A stretch of DNA of 35,625 nt from positions 1 through 35,625 of the forward strand of contig JAWQRN010000162.1 of NCBI GenBank assembly GCA_033557685.1, written 5' to 3'. The notes beneath the pieces were generated by a model, which saw nothing but the letters and a program-made list of their open reading frames with translations, was not told the origin of the DNA and did not search any database. The stretch is from Sperchopsis tessellata (taxonomy: Eukaryota; Arthropoda; Insecta; Coleoptera; Hydrophilidae). The translations under genes were made by a program, and so were the position numbers. Within the stretch, counting starts at the first letter, position 1. Each line of letters begins with the position of its first letter. Shown here one piece after another: positions 10,200 through 21,138 of the stretch.

Positions 10200-11475
10200 T
10201 AATTATAATTTTGTAAAATTAATGACCATCTCAAAATTCTAGGAGTTACTTCTTTCTTTTCTAGGGTTAATTTCATGCTATTACAATCCGTTACGATTTT
10301 AAACTTTATTCCGTGTAGATATTCTCTAAATCTCTCTAATGCATAAAAAATAGCTAAAGTTTCAAGTTCAAAGCTACAATAACTCGACTCTGCATTTGAT
10401 GTTCTTTGCTGAAATAAAGCACCGAATTAAACTTATTGTCGGTTTGCTTTTGCAGTAGTATAGCGCCAAATCCTATCACTTGCATCACAATGCAATTCTG
10501 TTTCGGCTTGTGGTGAATACAATGATAAAATTGGCTGTGACCCTAATAATTTCTTTAAACGATTAAAAACTTCAAATTCTTAGTCACTGAAACTATACTG
10601 AGTTCTTTTCCTCAACAAATCATGTAATGGTTTCGCTAAAATTGAGAAGTTACAAATGAATTTGTGAAAGTATGACGTCAGTCCGATGAGACTATGTAGT
10701 TCTTTAAAATTCCTTGGTATAGGAAAATCTTAAACAGCTTTTACATTTTCCATATTCGGTTTAATTCCGTTTGTATTTACTAAATAGCCAAGATTATTTA
10801 TGTCTTGTCTCAAAAGAGTGCATTTATCTATTCTAAGACTCAATTTATTTTCAACCAAAAGGTAAAATACTTGTTTTAATATATCTAAATGCTCTTCAAA
10901 CGTAGCGGTAGCTATCAGTATATCATCAATATGTCATTATTTTATTTGACCCTAAAAGTTCCTGGAATATCAAATTTACATATCGGTTGAAAATTGATGG
11001 ACTATTGCAAATCCCAAATGGCGTTTCTAAATATTTGTATTGCCCTTACGGCGTAACAAAAGATGTATATTTAACCGATTCTGGATTTATTGGTACATGA
11101 TGGAACACATTTTTTAGGTCAAATTTTGAAAAATATTTTTTGTATCTTAAGTTATCTAGATGGTCATCTATATGCGGAAGAGGGATATTGTCTCGAATTG
11201 TGATTTTATTCAGCTCTCTGTATTCGATGCACATACGAAGCTCTCCACTTTTCCTTTTTACTAAAACTATAGGGGAACTGTATGGCAATGAACTTTTTTG
11301 AATGACTCCTTCGCTAAAAGATTATTAATAATTCTTGTAACTTCGGTATTCTCATGATATGACAAACATCTAGGCCTAAAATAAAAAGGGGTGTGGTTTA
11401 ACTACAATGGTCATCTCAAAAATTGTTTTTGGTTTTAGTGGTCTAACAGGTTCTAAGTAAAATTCATTAAAAACT
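10200..11475 (-). pseudogene. Gypsy reverse transcriptase and RNase H region, broken
   Basis: Minus-strand pieces in order are PYSSPIVLVKRKSGELRMCI (about 11288), YRELNKITIRDNIPLPHIDD, FSKFDLKNVFHHVPI (first catalytic Asp) and the catalytic box altered to HIDDILIA (about 10925; YxDD in the family). Then come NKLSLRIDKCTLL, INNLGYLVNTNGIKP (about 10780), FKELHSLIGLTSYFHKFI and ELHCDASD (RNase H Asp, about 10490). Stops and shifts occur near 11040, 10930, 10730 and 10580. The order is diagnostic of Ty3/gypsy pol. This domain would copy the element RNA into DNA. Confidence 0.85.
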
Positions 11476-11643
11476 CATCTTAACACCTGAGCCTGTTTGG
11501 TATCTGCATCACCCAGATCTAACATGCAATTATTGTCAGTCTCAACACAATCAATCATCAATAATTTTAAATGAAAGGTATTACTACATACCTCTTTACA
11601 TAAACTCATGCCTTTTGAATTGAAACATATTTTAAATGTTGTG

Positions 11644-11931
11644 TTACTTATAAAGTCTGCCCAACAACACCTCATGCCTCATCGTGTTTTGCGGAACAAC
11701 ATATAACACAGTTTTTGACACCTCACTGTTCACTATGATGTTAGTAGTGACCATTCCCAACACCTGGAGCTTGGTGCTGTTGATGCCTTCATAGGTGGTA
11801 CGGGCAGTGTAGCTCTCTCGAACTTCAGCAGGAAACAAACTATCTAAAATTAAAGATATTGGACTACCAGTATCCACAATGGCCATTGTTTCATACCTCT
11901 GTGCACTTGGAATATTGTCCCCTATGGACAT
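11644..11931 (-). pseudogene. Gypsy aspartic protease domain
   Basis: A 95-residue open stretch reads MAIVDTGSPISLILDSLF with the DTGS active-site motif of retroviral-type aspartic proteases. The C-terminal part is NTMRHEVLLGRLYK, close to the family's ILG(R/x)D motif. It overlaps the end of the gag frame at 11922-11931 in a different frame, as expected for a gag-pol junction. The protease would process the polyprotein. Its domain is almost complete, unlike its neighbours, but it cannot be expressed in a working polyprotein. Confidence 0.8.
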
Positions 11932-12822
11932 TTGATACGGTGGGATGGGGCTGTAGTCCTTCCTTCCACAAGGTGGGTGGTGCTATCGGCTGGTGCTGCG
12001 AATGATCTTTTCCTCTTTGGACAGTACTTCCTAAGATGTCCTTCTTCATTGCAGTGGACACAGGCATTCTTTTGTCTGCGGGGCTTGGTGCCGCTGAGTG
12101 TAATGTGACCAAATTCATTACAATTGTAACATCGCACTTGTTTTTGTTGACGCTGCTCTGGGGAGTTTCGTCTTTGTTCAAAAGTATTATTAATGTGTGG
12201 CGCAAACAAATCGGACACAATTTCCAAAAGCTTTTTCAATGATTCAAATTCCTTGGCTTTTGCAATTGATATTAGCATGGAGTTATCTATGCCATCTATT
12301 ATGTAATAGATAAGATCTTTATCCTCAAAATTCAACTTGTTACCCAACAAAATCTTATCATGATAATAGGTACCAAATTTCTCACCTTTCATAAGCCTGC
12401 AGGCCTCAAATTTTTGCATTGAAGTAATTCTATCTTCGCGGCAGTAAAACATGCTAAGGATTTTGTTTTTCAGTTCGACTAAACTTAATTCAACATATTC
12501 TGGCTTGGAATGGAACCATTCCAAGGCATAACCTTACAGTTTCCCAATGGCTAATAATGTGATAGCATCGTCATCAACATTATATGCTTTTTTTGTGGTT
12601 TCTATTCTCGTGAACCATGTGGTAACATCCTCCGTGGATATCCCAGAAAACGTCGGCAATATTGAGGCGATTTCTATATTACTATATTTCTTGGTGTTTG
12701 ACCTCATTGCATTTAATAACTCTTCGACACTCCTCTTAATAATTTGGTTAGAGAGGTTATGTTCCTTGTTTTCCTCTACTACTGAATGGTTTGTGCTATT
12801 TTCATTATCAAACGATATTTCG
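11922..12822 (-). pseudogene. Gypsy gag region with two CCHC zinc knuckles and an in-frame stop
   Basis: The minus frame runs from about 12822 with NSTNHSVVEENKEHN, then IIKRSVEELLNAMRSN and ILPTFSGISTEDVTTWFTRI, a typical gag capsid segment. A TAA at 12534-12536 interrupts it after LLAIGKL. It then continues ALEWFHSKPEYVELS to a nucleocapsid with two knuckles. The first, CYNCNEFGHITLSG, has lost its last Cys. The second, CVHCNEEGHLRKYC, is an intact C-x2-C-x4-H-x4-C. I see no ATG at the expected start. Gag would form the RNA-packaging particle. Confidence 0.85.
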
Positions 12823-12991
12823 GGAAAATAACATCTCTTCTATATTGATAACTCACTCACGATTTAATTTATTTAATTGACAGTTTAATTTGCTTTATGT
12901 TGACGGTTTGTTTATAAACAGCAGCACATGACTCTCGCGTTTCCGAACTCACTGGTTTATAACTTACGTCGTAAACCCCACAACTGAAGAT

Positions 12992-13257
12992 TGATGTAGG
13001 TTCAGGGAGCAATAACTGTGTAAAATAAAAATAAATATATATTTAAAGTAAACGTGAATTAATAATATAAAAAAGGTTTGTACACTACGTGAAAAACACT
13101 GCCTCTGCGTGTTCACTTCTTCGCAGCTCGGACTCAAAAGAGGTCAAGGTAATGGCTACATCCGATTAGCTCGAAAATGCAGGGGGAAGGCGCTACTATC
13201 ACCGTGGTAGTTGGCAGGTTAATTCAAATGTAAAGTATGCCTCTGAAACTTCCCATA
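12992..13257 (-). repeat. 5' LTR of the gypsy element
   Basis: 266 bp, opening TGATGTAGGTTCAGGG on the + strand and ending TTCCCATA, a mutated form of the other LTR's CTCCCTACA. GTAT follows immediately. In element orientation this is the upstream LTR, so it would hold the promoter directed leftward. Confidence 0.9.
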
Positions 13258-13261
13258 GTAT
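13258..13261. repeat. Target-site duplication GTAT, right copy
   Basis: It matches 8378-8381 on the other side of the gypsy element. The remaining intron from 13262 to 13592 holds nothing recognisable apart from the acceptor tract. Confidence 0.75.
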
Positions 13262-13592
13262 AATCATAATTATTTGCCATCATCAGAAGTTTCTTCATTG
13301 CACAAATTTTATTAACACACACTCCAACTAATAACGTTTACTGTTTCCACTAAACTAATGGTATAATAATAACAATTCGACCGTTCGTGCAGTGCTTAGG
13401 TCAGAAACTCAGGTAAATCCCAGCTGATTGTAGAAAAATACTAACTGCACTGTTGTAGTATCGACTAGAATATTCAAGCAATCAGATGCCGGATATCTGG
13501 ACTCGGCATTTTCAAAAAGTATGACAAAATAGAATTTAATTGTTTTCTCATTCTTTTTTAGTGTAAATTTTACAATTTTCTGCTTGTTTCAG

Positions 13593-13880
13593 GGTAGAGC
13601 TAAACATTTACGAATGACGATAAATGAACAAGGACGTTGCAGTGTTCAACAGTTCTGGTTCCAGTCAATATACGAAATGCTGGAACATTTCCGACAAACC
13701 CCCATACCTCTGGAAAGCGGGGGCAATTCGGACGTGACGCTGACGGACTACGTGGTTAATCCGTCAGCTAGAAGCCAACTACAGGGGTCGATAGGAAGAG
13801 GTGGTAGTAACCAGGGTAACGCAGCGTCAGGAAATGGAGTACACGACAGACGAGTACCCCCGATTCCTGAGATCAGACAA
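13593..13880 (+). CDS. Lnk: SH2B/Lnk adaptor, exon encoding the C-terminal half of the SH2 domain and the tail
   Basis: The acceptor CTTGTTTCAG ends at 13592 and the frame opens in phase 0, matching the CAG end of 3645-3820. The product continues the SH2 fold as GRAKHLRMTINEQGRCSVQQ, then FWFQSIYEMLEHFRQTPIPL and ESGGNSDVTLTDYVV, closely following the SH2B consensus (WFQSIxxMLEHFRxxPIPLESGGxSDVxLxxYV). A Ser/Gly/Asn-rich tail follows, then RRVPPIPEIRQ. The best donor is CAA/GTGAGA at 13880/13881, phase 0, which joins in frame to the last exon at 22505. If the donor is not used, translation reads two more codons (Val-Arg) and stops at TAA 13887-13889. Confidence 0.95.
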
Positions 13881-13947
13881 GTGAGATAATACTAATTGCC
13901 TGTATGTGTTCTCTTTTTTCCTGTTTTTATTTTTTTTTTGTTGATGT

Positions 13948-13953
13948 AATAAA
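13948..13953 (+). promoter_or_regulatory. Possible intronic polyadenylation signal AATAAA
   Basis: AATAAA lies 59 bp after the intron-retention stop TAA (13887-13889) and just after a T-rich tract. It could end a short adaptor transcript that skips the last exon. AATAAA is frequent by chance in such AT-rich DNA, so this is only a candidate. Confidence 0.3.
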
Positions 13954-15384
13954 TGATTGAATATAAAATGATGCTCTTTCAAAACCTTAAATTTTAAAGA
14001 TGATTTTATTATTTATATTTTTCTTTAGAAATTTTTTAATTATTTGTTTATATTAAATCATTTTGTGCAAAGGTAGCTAGTGATTAATATAATTCACTTG
14101 CATTGATGATGTATTCTATTTTGTTTTTTAATTTATATTTTGTATATATATATATATATTTACTAGTGAATTTGTTTTTGATTTTCTGTGTTATATATTA
14201 CTCAATATGAGTCTTTCGGCTTTAAATGGGTATTGGGTTTATTTTTTTATCTACAAGAATACTACCTATTGGTATATGTGAGGCGAACTTATTCTGCAGG
14301 CGTACAATGAACAAAGGACAGAAAACGTCTGCGAACTGGCAATTTATTTATTGTCTTGTGATACATCCAACATACTCCATTTTGTGTAACAAAGTCTTCT
14401 GTAGTTTCTTGCAATAGGTCTTGGTCTGAGAACCAATTTATAAAATAAACATTTTTAAATAGTATTAAATAGTTGTAAGAAAGATTTCTTGTCCTTGTAG
14501 AGTACGTATATACAAAAAAATAGGTTCGTTTCATGTAAAACTGTTGAACAAAAAGTATACTTGATTTTAATAATTCATGTATCAATTGGAGTTTTGTCCA
14601 TAATTGTTTTATATTTAGGATTCATAAAAATATATAGAAGTTTAAAAAACACTTTGTCACATAATATAATATTTAATACATCTTAATTGTCCGAAATTTC
14701 TAAGTGGTCTTATAGATTCAATCGAATTTTTTTTTGTAATCTATATGTTTAGTTTTATCCCAGTTGCCTTATAGATTGTTGTGCCAAAAAAATGTAAAAT
14801 GCTTCTTTTATCTTTCGGTGATATTATTTGTTTTATCTCAATTATTCATTGCTAATCATTATCATATATGACAATTTTTATTAAATTTTGCCATTTACAG
14901 TTGTACTGGATCATATCAGTTACTCTTTTTTTTAAATTAGTGTTGTATTTGAAATTATGTTTTAATATATCCTAGTATGCTATTGGTGAATTTAACTTTT
15001 TTTGTGCAGACTAAACAATCATATTAAAAAACTACTAAAAAGTGACAAAGTGGTTCAGATTCTATATTTTCACTCAGTTTCTTGAAATTATATATATGAA
15101 AAAAAATGTATAGGATTATATATTTTGGAGCATAAAAGAAAATGTCAATATATTTTCAAACAGTGATGGTTCAATATTATACATATTTAATTTTTGTAAA
15201 TAGATGTTCATTATTTATTTAGTTTAATCCAGTAGTTAAAATTGTTAAATATATTGCTATATAAATATTTTGATTACACCTCGTATATGATCAAATTTAC
15301 AGGTCTTATTTGAAAATAATAATGTGGGATAATAATTCTGTCACACGTCTAGGCATATTCCAGAATAGATGGTCTGTGTTCTCT
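13954..15384. other. AT-rich intron, no gene seen
   Basis: Long T and A runs, a short TATATA tract near 14142-14158 and only chance open frames. I recognise no coding motif, RNA gene or repeat boundary. Confidence 0.5.
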
Positions 15385-16180
15385 TAGGATATTCTTCTTC
15401 TTGTGGTTCCTATTCGTGCCGTATGTTGGCAACCAAAGGGGCTATCAACACTTTGTTGTCAGATGCTCTAAATAACTGTGTGGAAGTCATGGAAAACCAG
15501 TTCCTAAGGTTTTTGAGCCATGAAATTCTTCTCCTACCCACACTTCTTTTACCAAGAACTTTTCCTTGTAATATCGACTGCAGGAGTTGGTATCTGCTCT
15601 CATTCCTCATGATATGTCCAAGGTACTACAGTTTACGTGCTTTTATTGTAATATTTCTCTGCATTTACGTGATACGGTCCTTCCATGAGACCCTCAACAT
15701 CCTGCGATGGAACCACATCTCAAAGGCCTCCAACCTCTTACCTGTAGCCTCCATCAGCATCCATGGCTCCACACCATACAGTAAAACTGAGAACACAAAG
15801 TATCGCAGAAATCTTATCTTGCTCTTACTCATGCTGTTAAATACAGATCTGGCCTTCTCAGTACGTATCTTGATCTCCTGCGAATGATCCCACTTATCAT
15901 TGATTGTTGTGCCTAGATACGTATACTTGTGAACACGTTCTTTGCTTGTTTATTTGGAGGTAGCAATTTGGGTTATTGTTTTAGTGTTAATATCAAGGTC
16001 ATATCCTTTACTGCTTTTATATGTTCTGACATCAGAAGCTGAGGATGTTCCATGCTGTCAGCGAATGTAACCGTTTCGTCAGCGTATCGGATATTATTTA
16101 ATCTTTCTCCATTCAACAAAATTCCACCCTGTGTACCACCTAGAACCTCTTTGAAAATATGTTCTGAATAGATTAGATTA
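15385..16180 (-). mobile_element. LINE 3'-half fragment, antisense
   Basis: Minus-strand reading gives LNNIRYADETVTFAD (about 16100), where the catalytic YADD has become YADE. Then come YTYLGTTINDKWDHSQEIKI (about 15920), VFSVLLYGVEPWML (about 15790), FEMWFHRRMLRVSWKDRIT (about 15710), YLGHIMRNESRYQLL (about 15620) and GKVLGKRSVGRRRISWL (about 15560). It finishes VANIRHE with an AAGAAGAAG-like tail near 15385. The order RT box, YLG, LLYG, W-x-R-R, LGHxxR and GKRxxGRRRxSWL is the common C-terminal layout of insect LINE ORF2. Stops near 15960 and 15665 disable it. It lies in the last intron, opposite to the adaptor. Confidence 0.8.
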
Positions 16181-16904
16181 GAGGGGAGCTACCTGGACCT
16201 AATTTATATACGAGTGTGATCAAAATATATCCATCCTTTCTCAGTGTTGCCAATTTTTTGGAAAGTGGTATGTTACGAAACAATTAAGCATATCTTTTAG
16301 AACCTTCAAAGTTATTTTCAAATAATTTTTTAACTTTTTTTGTTATTTGTTGTTTTTTTTGAACACCTATAAATCTTTTGACTTTTATAGATAAACATTT
16401 TTTTTCTAATTAACTATTAACAGTTAACAATAATTTCGTGCAATATTTTTATTATATAAAATAAGCTACTTGCTGGTTATTTAAAAATATACAGAAAAAT
16501 TGTAAATCAAAATAGCGCTGATGATTATGTCTTTGTATACTCAGGATTAAAATTTAAAAACCTGCTTCTAGTTGCATATAAAAATATATGTTTTCAAACC
16601 TGTTGACTTACCATACGTACATTTTCTTGTGCATTTTTTAAAACAAGCTGCATGTCTTCTTCTTTCGTAGAGCGATCAGATATTGGAGGCTTTATCATTG
16701 TTTGTTTCTAGGTGTTGTCTGTTGCTTCATTTATAGGGCATATTCAATGTTTTTTTTTAAAACATAATTTATAAGGCACAACTTCTTTGTAATTATAAGA
16801 TAGAGAATGAAAATCTATCAAATATTAAAAAAAAAATCATAGCACCCAGAAATTTATTTTGATCTTTTTGATTGATTCATTCTTCCATTTTCATATGAAA
16901 ACTT

Positions 16905-18890
16905 GTGGCTTTGTAAAATCTGTAAAAGAGCCATCAAGGGCCACATTAAGTATTATACAATAAACCGCGGGCCACATTATAAAAAAAAAACTTGATATAT
17001 AGAGGAGGCAGATTGCACTTAGAAAATATCATATGTACAAAACACAAGAATGATATTTTATGATTTTTTAAAGAAACTTGGCAAAGTTTTTCATTAACTT
17101 AATCTTTAAAATTTGGTTGAATTTGTTGAGCTATAGTTATTTTTAAGATTAATTACATATGCTGGTCTGTTAATCTTAATCTTTCTGCTGTTTTATTATT
17201 TTTTAAAGTTAGAAATAGTTGTTTGCACAATTATGTGCTACTGAACATAGTAGTGGTGTATCGTTCGTGTGCGAGTCGTTCAAAAAGTACGACACACTTA
17301 ACTGTGTAGTGAGTTTTTCATTGCTGTGAGTTATTCGTTCGCCGCTGTACTTGAACGCTGTACTTGAACTGATTCAGAGTCATAGAGAGCTGAACCCTCA
17401 AGTGCCATGTATTATATGAGCCAGAAAGGCGAGAGTTTACCTGCTAAATAGACCAGTGTCGAGGTGTAGACACGTACATATAGACATAGACTTAATATCT
17501 CGGCCGCACCAGCTGTAAATGAGTTTTGTCTTCATAATTTGCTACCATAAAACAACAGTTAAAATAACACAATTAATAATAAAACTGGACTGAATGTATA
17601 GACGATTATTCATTTAAATGTATAATTGAAATTATGCTGAAATATAAAAATAAAGCTTTATTTAATACGTGTGGCTATTTTATTTCGCGAATTCTACTAA
17701 AGATGTTACATGTTGAGTTCCAGCGGGTCATAATATCCTGTTTGACAGTTAAATCTGGCATTTCATTTGCATTGTTTTTAATTTTTCACTTACTTGCTGA
17801 TGTTAAGCAAACTGCATTTTCAAATTTAATACCATTTACAACCAACTCTTTTGCCATATTGTAGTAGAGTGGAATCAGTACTTTTGAAAGGCCTTTCCTT
17901 CTCTGTAATTGATAATATAATATAATAATAAAATGAGATAAATTTTTTCTAATAATTTCTGTATGAAAACGTTATTATTGTCAAGTAAAGTAGTATCTAC
18001 AAAGACAAACATCATGTCTTGTAATTTAGGATTAAGTTGACTAAGGTAAAATGTCAGTTTAATTTGTTACATCCTTTATCTTTGACATTATTTTCATAAA
18101 TTCTTAATTACAAAGAATTAATTCGTACATACTAAAATACGGCATTCATATTCTTCTAACAGATTGCCTCCTACTGACGTGGTTGGAATATGTGGCTGTT
18201 TGCTACATTTAAGCCACAGCATACTTACAGTAGTGGGTAGCCAAACTTAGACGTTTCAACTGGCCAAGTCTATGTGACGTCGATTTATTTGCATAGGAAT
18301 TGCGCAGTAGTTTGATGTATAATTAATCTTAAATGGAAGTCTGTCACTAACTTTTTTGGAAAAATTTTATCAAAATTCCATTTTTTAAATTAAACTGTTG
18401 ATCAAATAAAGAATAAAAACCGAAAAAAAGACATTCAATAATTGTGTGAACTAGTCAGGAGATAGATTTCAACAAAAGAAAAATGATTTCGAACAAATTT
18501 TACCACTTATCGGCTCAGACATAAGGCATAGACATAATAAATTAGGCTGTGATAAAAGTCAATCAACAGATATGAAATATATCATCTTTAAGATTTAATA
18601 TATGGCTTGTGTGTATAAAAAATACCCTGTAATGAAACATGATACTTGAGCATATCAATGCCGGTACTTGAGATACCACTTAACTCGTCCGCAAAAAAAT
18701 TAGACACTTTTAGTTTGTCCATGGGGAATAAGTATTAATTAATTTATTTATAATTTTAATTTAAAAAATCCTGTGTTGTCTAGGGTTAAATAATCATATT
18801 TGTTACCCGTCTTGGCGGACCGCAGAACATTTGTCGTCGGGCCTCATGCGGCCCACGGATCTAGTGTTTAACTTGCCTGCCTTAGAAGAT
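16905..18890 (-). mobile_element. Decayed hAT DNA transposon
   Basis: The left part reads TCTGTAAAAGAGCC, then CGCGGGCCACATT. The right part, reverse complemented from about 18888, reads AGGCAGGCAAGTTAAACAC, then GTGGGCCGCATGAGGCC. GGCC-rich ends of this kind are typical of one group of hAT elements. Two minus-strand transposase blocks lie between them. Exact termini and the 8-bp target duplication could not be fixed, so the limits are approximate. An unrelated GC-richer segment near 17270-17480 may be a later insertion. Other parts (17900-18800) show no readable protein. Confidence 0.65.
17060..17860 (-). pseudogene. hAT transposase fragments (catalytic middle and C-terminal dimerisation region)
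   Basis: The upstream block reads PDLTVKQDIMTRWNSTCNIF (about 17775-17715), carrying the TRWNST signature shared by hAT transposases. The downstream block reads TLKNNKTAERLRLTDQHM (about 17212-17160), a stop, then LILKITIAQQIQPNFKD and VNEKLCQVS (about 17085). It matches the C-terminal end of hAT-like proteins in which NNKTAxRxRLTDQH precedes a final KRCQVS. Roughly 450 bp between the blocks gives no recognisable protein. Stops are present in both. In a working element this protein would cut and rejoin the ends. Confidence 0.75.
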
Positions 18891-19129
18891 CAATTGAGCA
18901 AATAAGGGAACTGATTGACGGATTGTCAAAATTTTATATATTCATGAGGTGGTTTAATGAAACTCAAACATCTGAGGGTTATTATTGAAAATATTTTAGT
19001 GATTATCGAGAAGTGTTAAGTTTGCTTAGCTGTGTATAATCCTTCAAAGATTAAATTATTGCCTCAGAAGTTTCTATCACAGTTTTGCTGCAATGGCAAA
19101 AATTTCAGGCATTTAAATCATGGTTGTCC

Positions 19130-19180
19130 AATCTTATGGATCTTCTGGACCGCCCAACAAAAATTTATCATGGGTTGCAT
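19130..19180. repeat. Possible second hAT-like end remnant
   Basis: TTGTCCAATCTTATGGATC, then TTCTGGACCGC, resembles the outer ends of hAT elements that open CAGxGGTxxCCAATCTT. No partner end is seen, and 18891-19477 otherwise holds nothing recognisable. Confidence 0.3.
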
Positions 19181-19477
19181 ATAGAATTTAATATTTACTT
19201 ATGACTTCAGTGTAACCCATATTACCATTGAGCTAAATACAGCCTGTTTTTTCAATACGAGTGCATCTATATCTGGACTGATTGCGGTGATAGCGAAGCG
19301 GAGAGTATTTTCAAGGTCTCGTCTGAAATTTTTATTCTTATTTTACTTTTTGTATGGTCATCCAGGAAAAAAATTGCTCGTAAATATACGACTCCCCAAA
19401 AGAGACATCATGAACAAAACATGTTTATGAAATGCCGGATATTTTTCTTTTGGTAGATAAAACTTATAAAAGTACAA

Positions 19478-19895
19478 TAAAGACGCTTCAACCAAAGAGA
19501 CAAAAATAAATATATTTAAAACAATAATAGAATCAGTTATGAGATATGAGCTATCAACAAAAAAATGAATCAAAGATTACTTTCGACTGAAATGACATAT
19601 TGGAAAAGATGGTGTAGTCACACCTTGGATGATTACGTTAGAAACGAAGACATCAGAGATAAAATGGCAATGAAAGACACTGTTATAGATGATATAAATG
19701 AAAAGCTGTTAAGATGGTACACACATCTGCGTAGAATGAAGAAAGAAAGAATACAAATAAAGGTATAGAACTGGACTCCAGCACAAAGAAATAAACGAGG
19801 GAGACCTTGGAGGAAATGGATAAACAACATAAAAAGTGAAATGGAAAAGTGAGGCTTACGAGAAGATGATTGGAAATACTCCCTATAATAATAAT
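19478..19895 (+). mobile_element. LINE-B copy 2: 3'-end fragment
   Basis: From AACCAAAGAGACAAAAATAA it is homologous to LINE-B copy 1 from about 5080 to the 3' end. The readable protein is NQRLLSTEMTYWKRW, YVRNEDIRDKMAMKDTVIDD and LLRWYTHLRRMKKERI, then after a TAG at 19765-19768 RNKRGRPWRKWINNIKSEME and LREDDWKYS. It ends in TAATAATAATAATG. It lacks the 50-bp segment that copy 1 carries near its end (about 5455-5500). It lies in sense orientation in the last adaptor intron. Confidence 0.85.
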
Positions 19896-20465
19896 AATGA
19901 AAGATGCATATTTGACTGCAACTTATACCTTTCATTTGCACATTCGCAAGCAACGTGTTGGTATCAACTCAGAACGAAGTAGTAAATTTACTGAAATGCA
20001 GCTGGTGTTCTTCTGAAATCTATTCTCAAAGTCCTGTGACAAAATAGAAATCAGTGCCGCATATATTTCACTGTTTAAATGAATTTCGCTATATCTTCAA
20101 AATATCTAGTGATTGTTGTGTGCTACACTTTCAATACATTCTTTAATAAATTCACCTTCGGTAAAATAATTTTTCAAAATAGTTGTTGAGACATAAGATT
20201 TTTTTTCAGATCTAATATTTTTTGTTTACGGTACAATCCTTGCAGTTCATTAAAGTTTTGATGCATTTGAATATAATGCCGTTTCAAATTATAGTATTTG
20301 AAAACGGATACAACTTCTCTGCATATTAAGTATAGAGTTTTATTATTAGCTACAATAAAGAAATAGTTGTCAGCCCATTGTTCGTGAAACTTTCTCTTTT
20401 CAACCACTATTTTTCTTTCCTTTCTGCTAAATAAATAATGAGTTATTGTAAATTATTTATTCCTG

Positions 20466-20466
<1 letters not shown>

Positions 20467-20507
<41 letters not shown>
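20467..20507. repeat. (TA)n microsatellite
   Basis: An uninterrupted TA run of about 40 bp in the last adaptor intron. The flanks 19896-20466 and 20508-20829 show no coding signal. Confidence 0.95.
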
Positions 20508-20511
<4 letters not shown>

Positions 20512-20826
20512 TTTAATTTTTAAAGTGATAACTAACAATATAAATTATAAAAGTAAAGAAATGAGTATCAAAACACTGCCAATAAGTTATTATAAACACA
20601 ACACGTAAGTCAATTATCATTTTATATTTGAAGATAATGTTTAGTAACAGGCCTCTTCTATTTTTCGTGATCCCGCGCAGACCGGTTTATTATTTATTTA
20701 TAAAATAAAACAAATACTTATGTGTTAACATAAGTTAGAAAAAAAATTAGGTACAGTACTTTTAAATTTGCAATTACATAAAACAGTAAACTATTATAAA
20801 ATATACACGAACTATGAGTGTATTTG

Positions 20827-21138
20827 ATACTAAATACATGTTACATGGCACTTCATGATCACTAAGTACTCGTATAGGACTTCGTCAAGTATTCTAGTTC
20901 TTGTATTTGGCTTCAGGCAACAATGTACCTTGACACCTATACCTTTTCCTATTAAAAATCCTATCCTTCCATCGACAAGGGCTAATCCCTGTTTATCGTG
21001 TCTCATTCGGTAGAATGTTCTAAATAAATTTTTATTGGTATACGACTCAAATTTGAACCCCTTCGTTAATTTTCCGGTTACGTGACGCACGCGAAATGAA
21101 TGGGCTTTTAAGGCGCGTGCGGGCTGTGGGTTGGACAT
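20827..21138 (-). other. Unrecognised 102-codon open frame, GC-richer than its surroundings
   Basis: I do not recognise this product. The minus-strand frame starts MSNPQPARALKAHSFRVRHV and has a middle FYRMRHDKQGLALVDGRIGF and an end ILDEVLYEYLVIMKCHVTCI. It is basic and has a hydrophobic Gly/Ile stretch (IGFLIGKGIGVKV). No zinc, catalytic or repeat motif is visible. It lies inside the last adaptor intron, antisense. It could be a transposon piece, an antisense gene exon, or chance. Confidence 0.15.

Larger units (their letters stand above)
8382..13257 (-). mobile_element. Ty3/gypsy LTR retrotransposon with both LTRs, antisense in the SH2-splitting intron
   Basis: Two LTRs (8382-8659 and 12992-13257) enclose gag, protease, RT, RNase H and integrase relics in that order on the minus strand. 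Protease-RT-RNaseH-integrase is the Ty3/gypsy order. GTAT flanks both sides. The 4.9 kb length is near full size, but stops and frameshifts occur in every domain. The LTRs differ by scattered substitutions and a 12-bp indel, so the insertion is old. I could not identify a convincing primer binding site or purine tract next to the LTRs. No envelope-like ORF is seen between integrase and the 3' LTR (8660-9040 is A-rich and non-coding). It lies opposite to the host gene. Confidence 0.9.

Noticed and set aside
12036..12831. Plus-strand open frames across the gypsy gag
   Set aside because: They are shadows; the minus strand carries the CCHC knuckles and gag motifs.
13887..13889. TAA taken as the only end of the adaptor gene
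   Set aside because: The terminal exon at 22505 carries the conserved family C-terminus in matching phase, so this stop is at most an isoform end.
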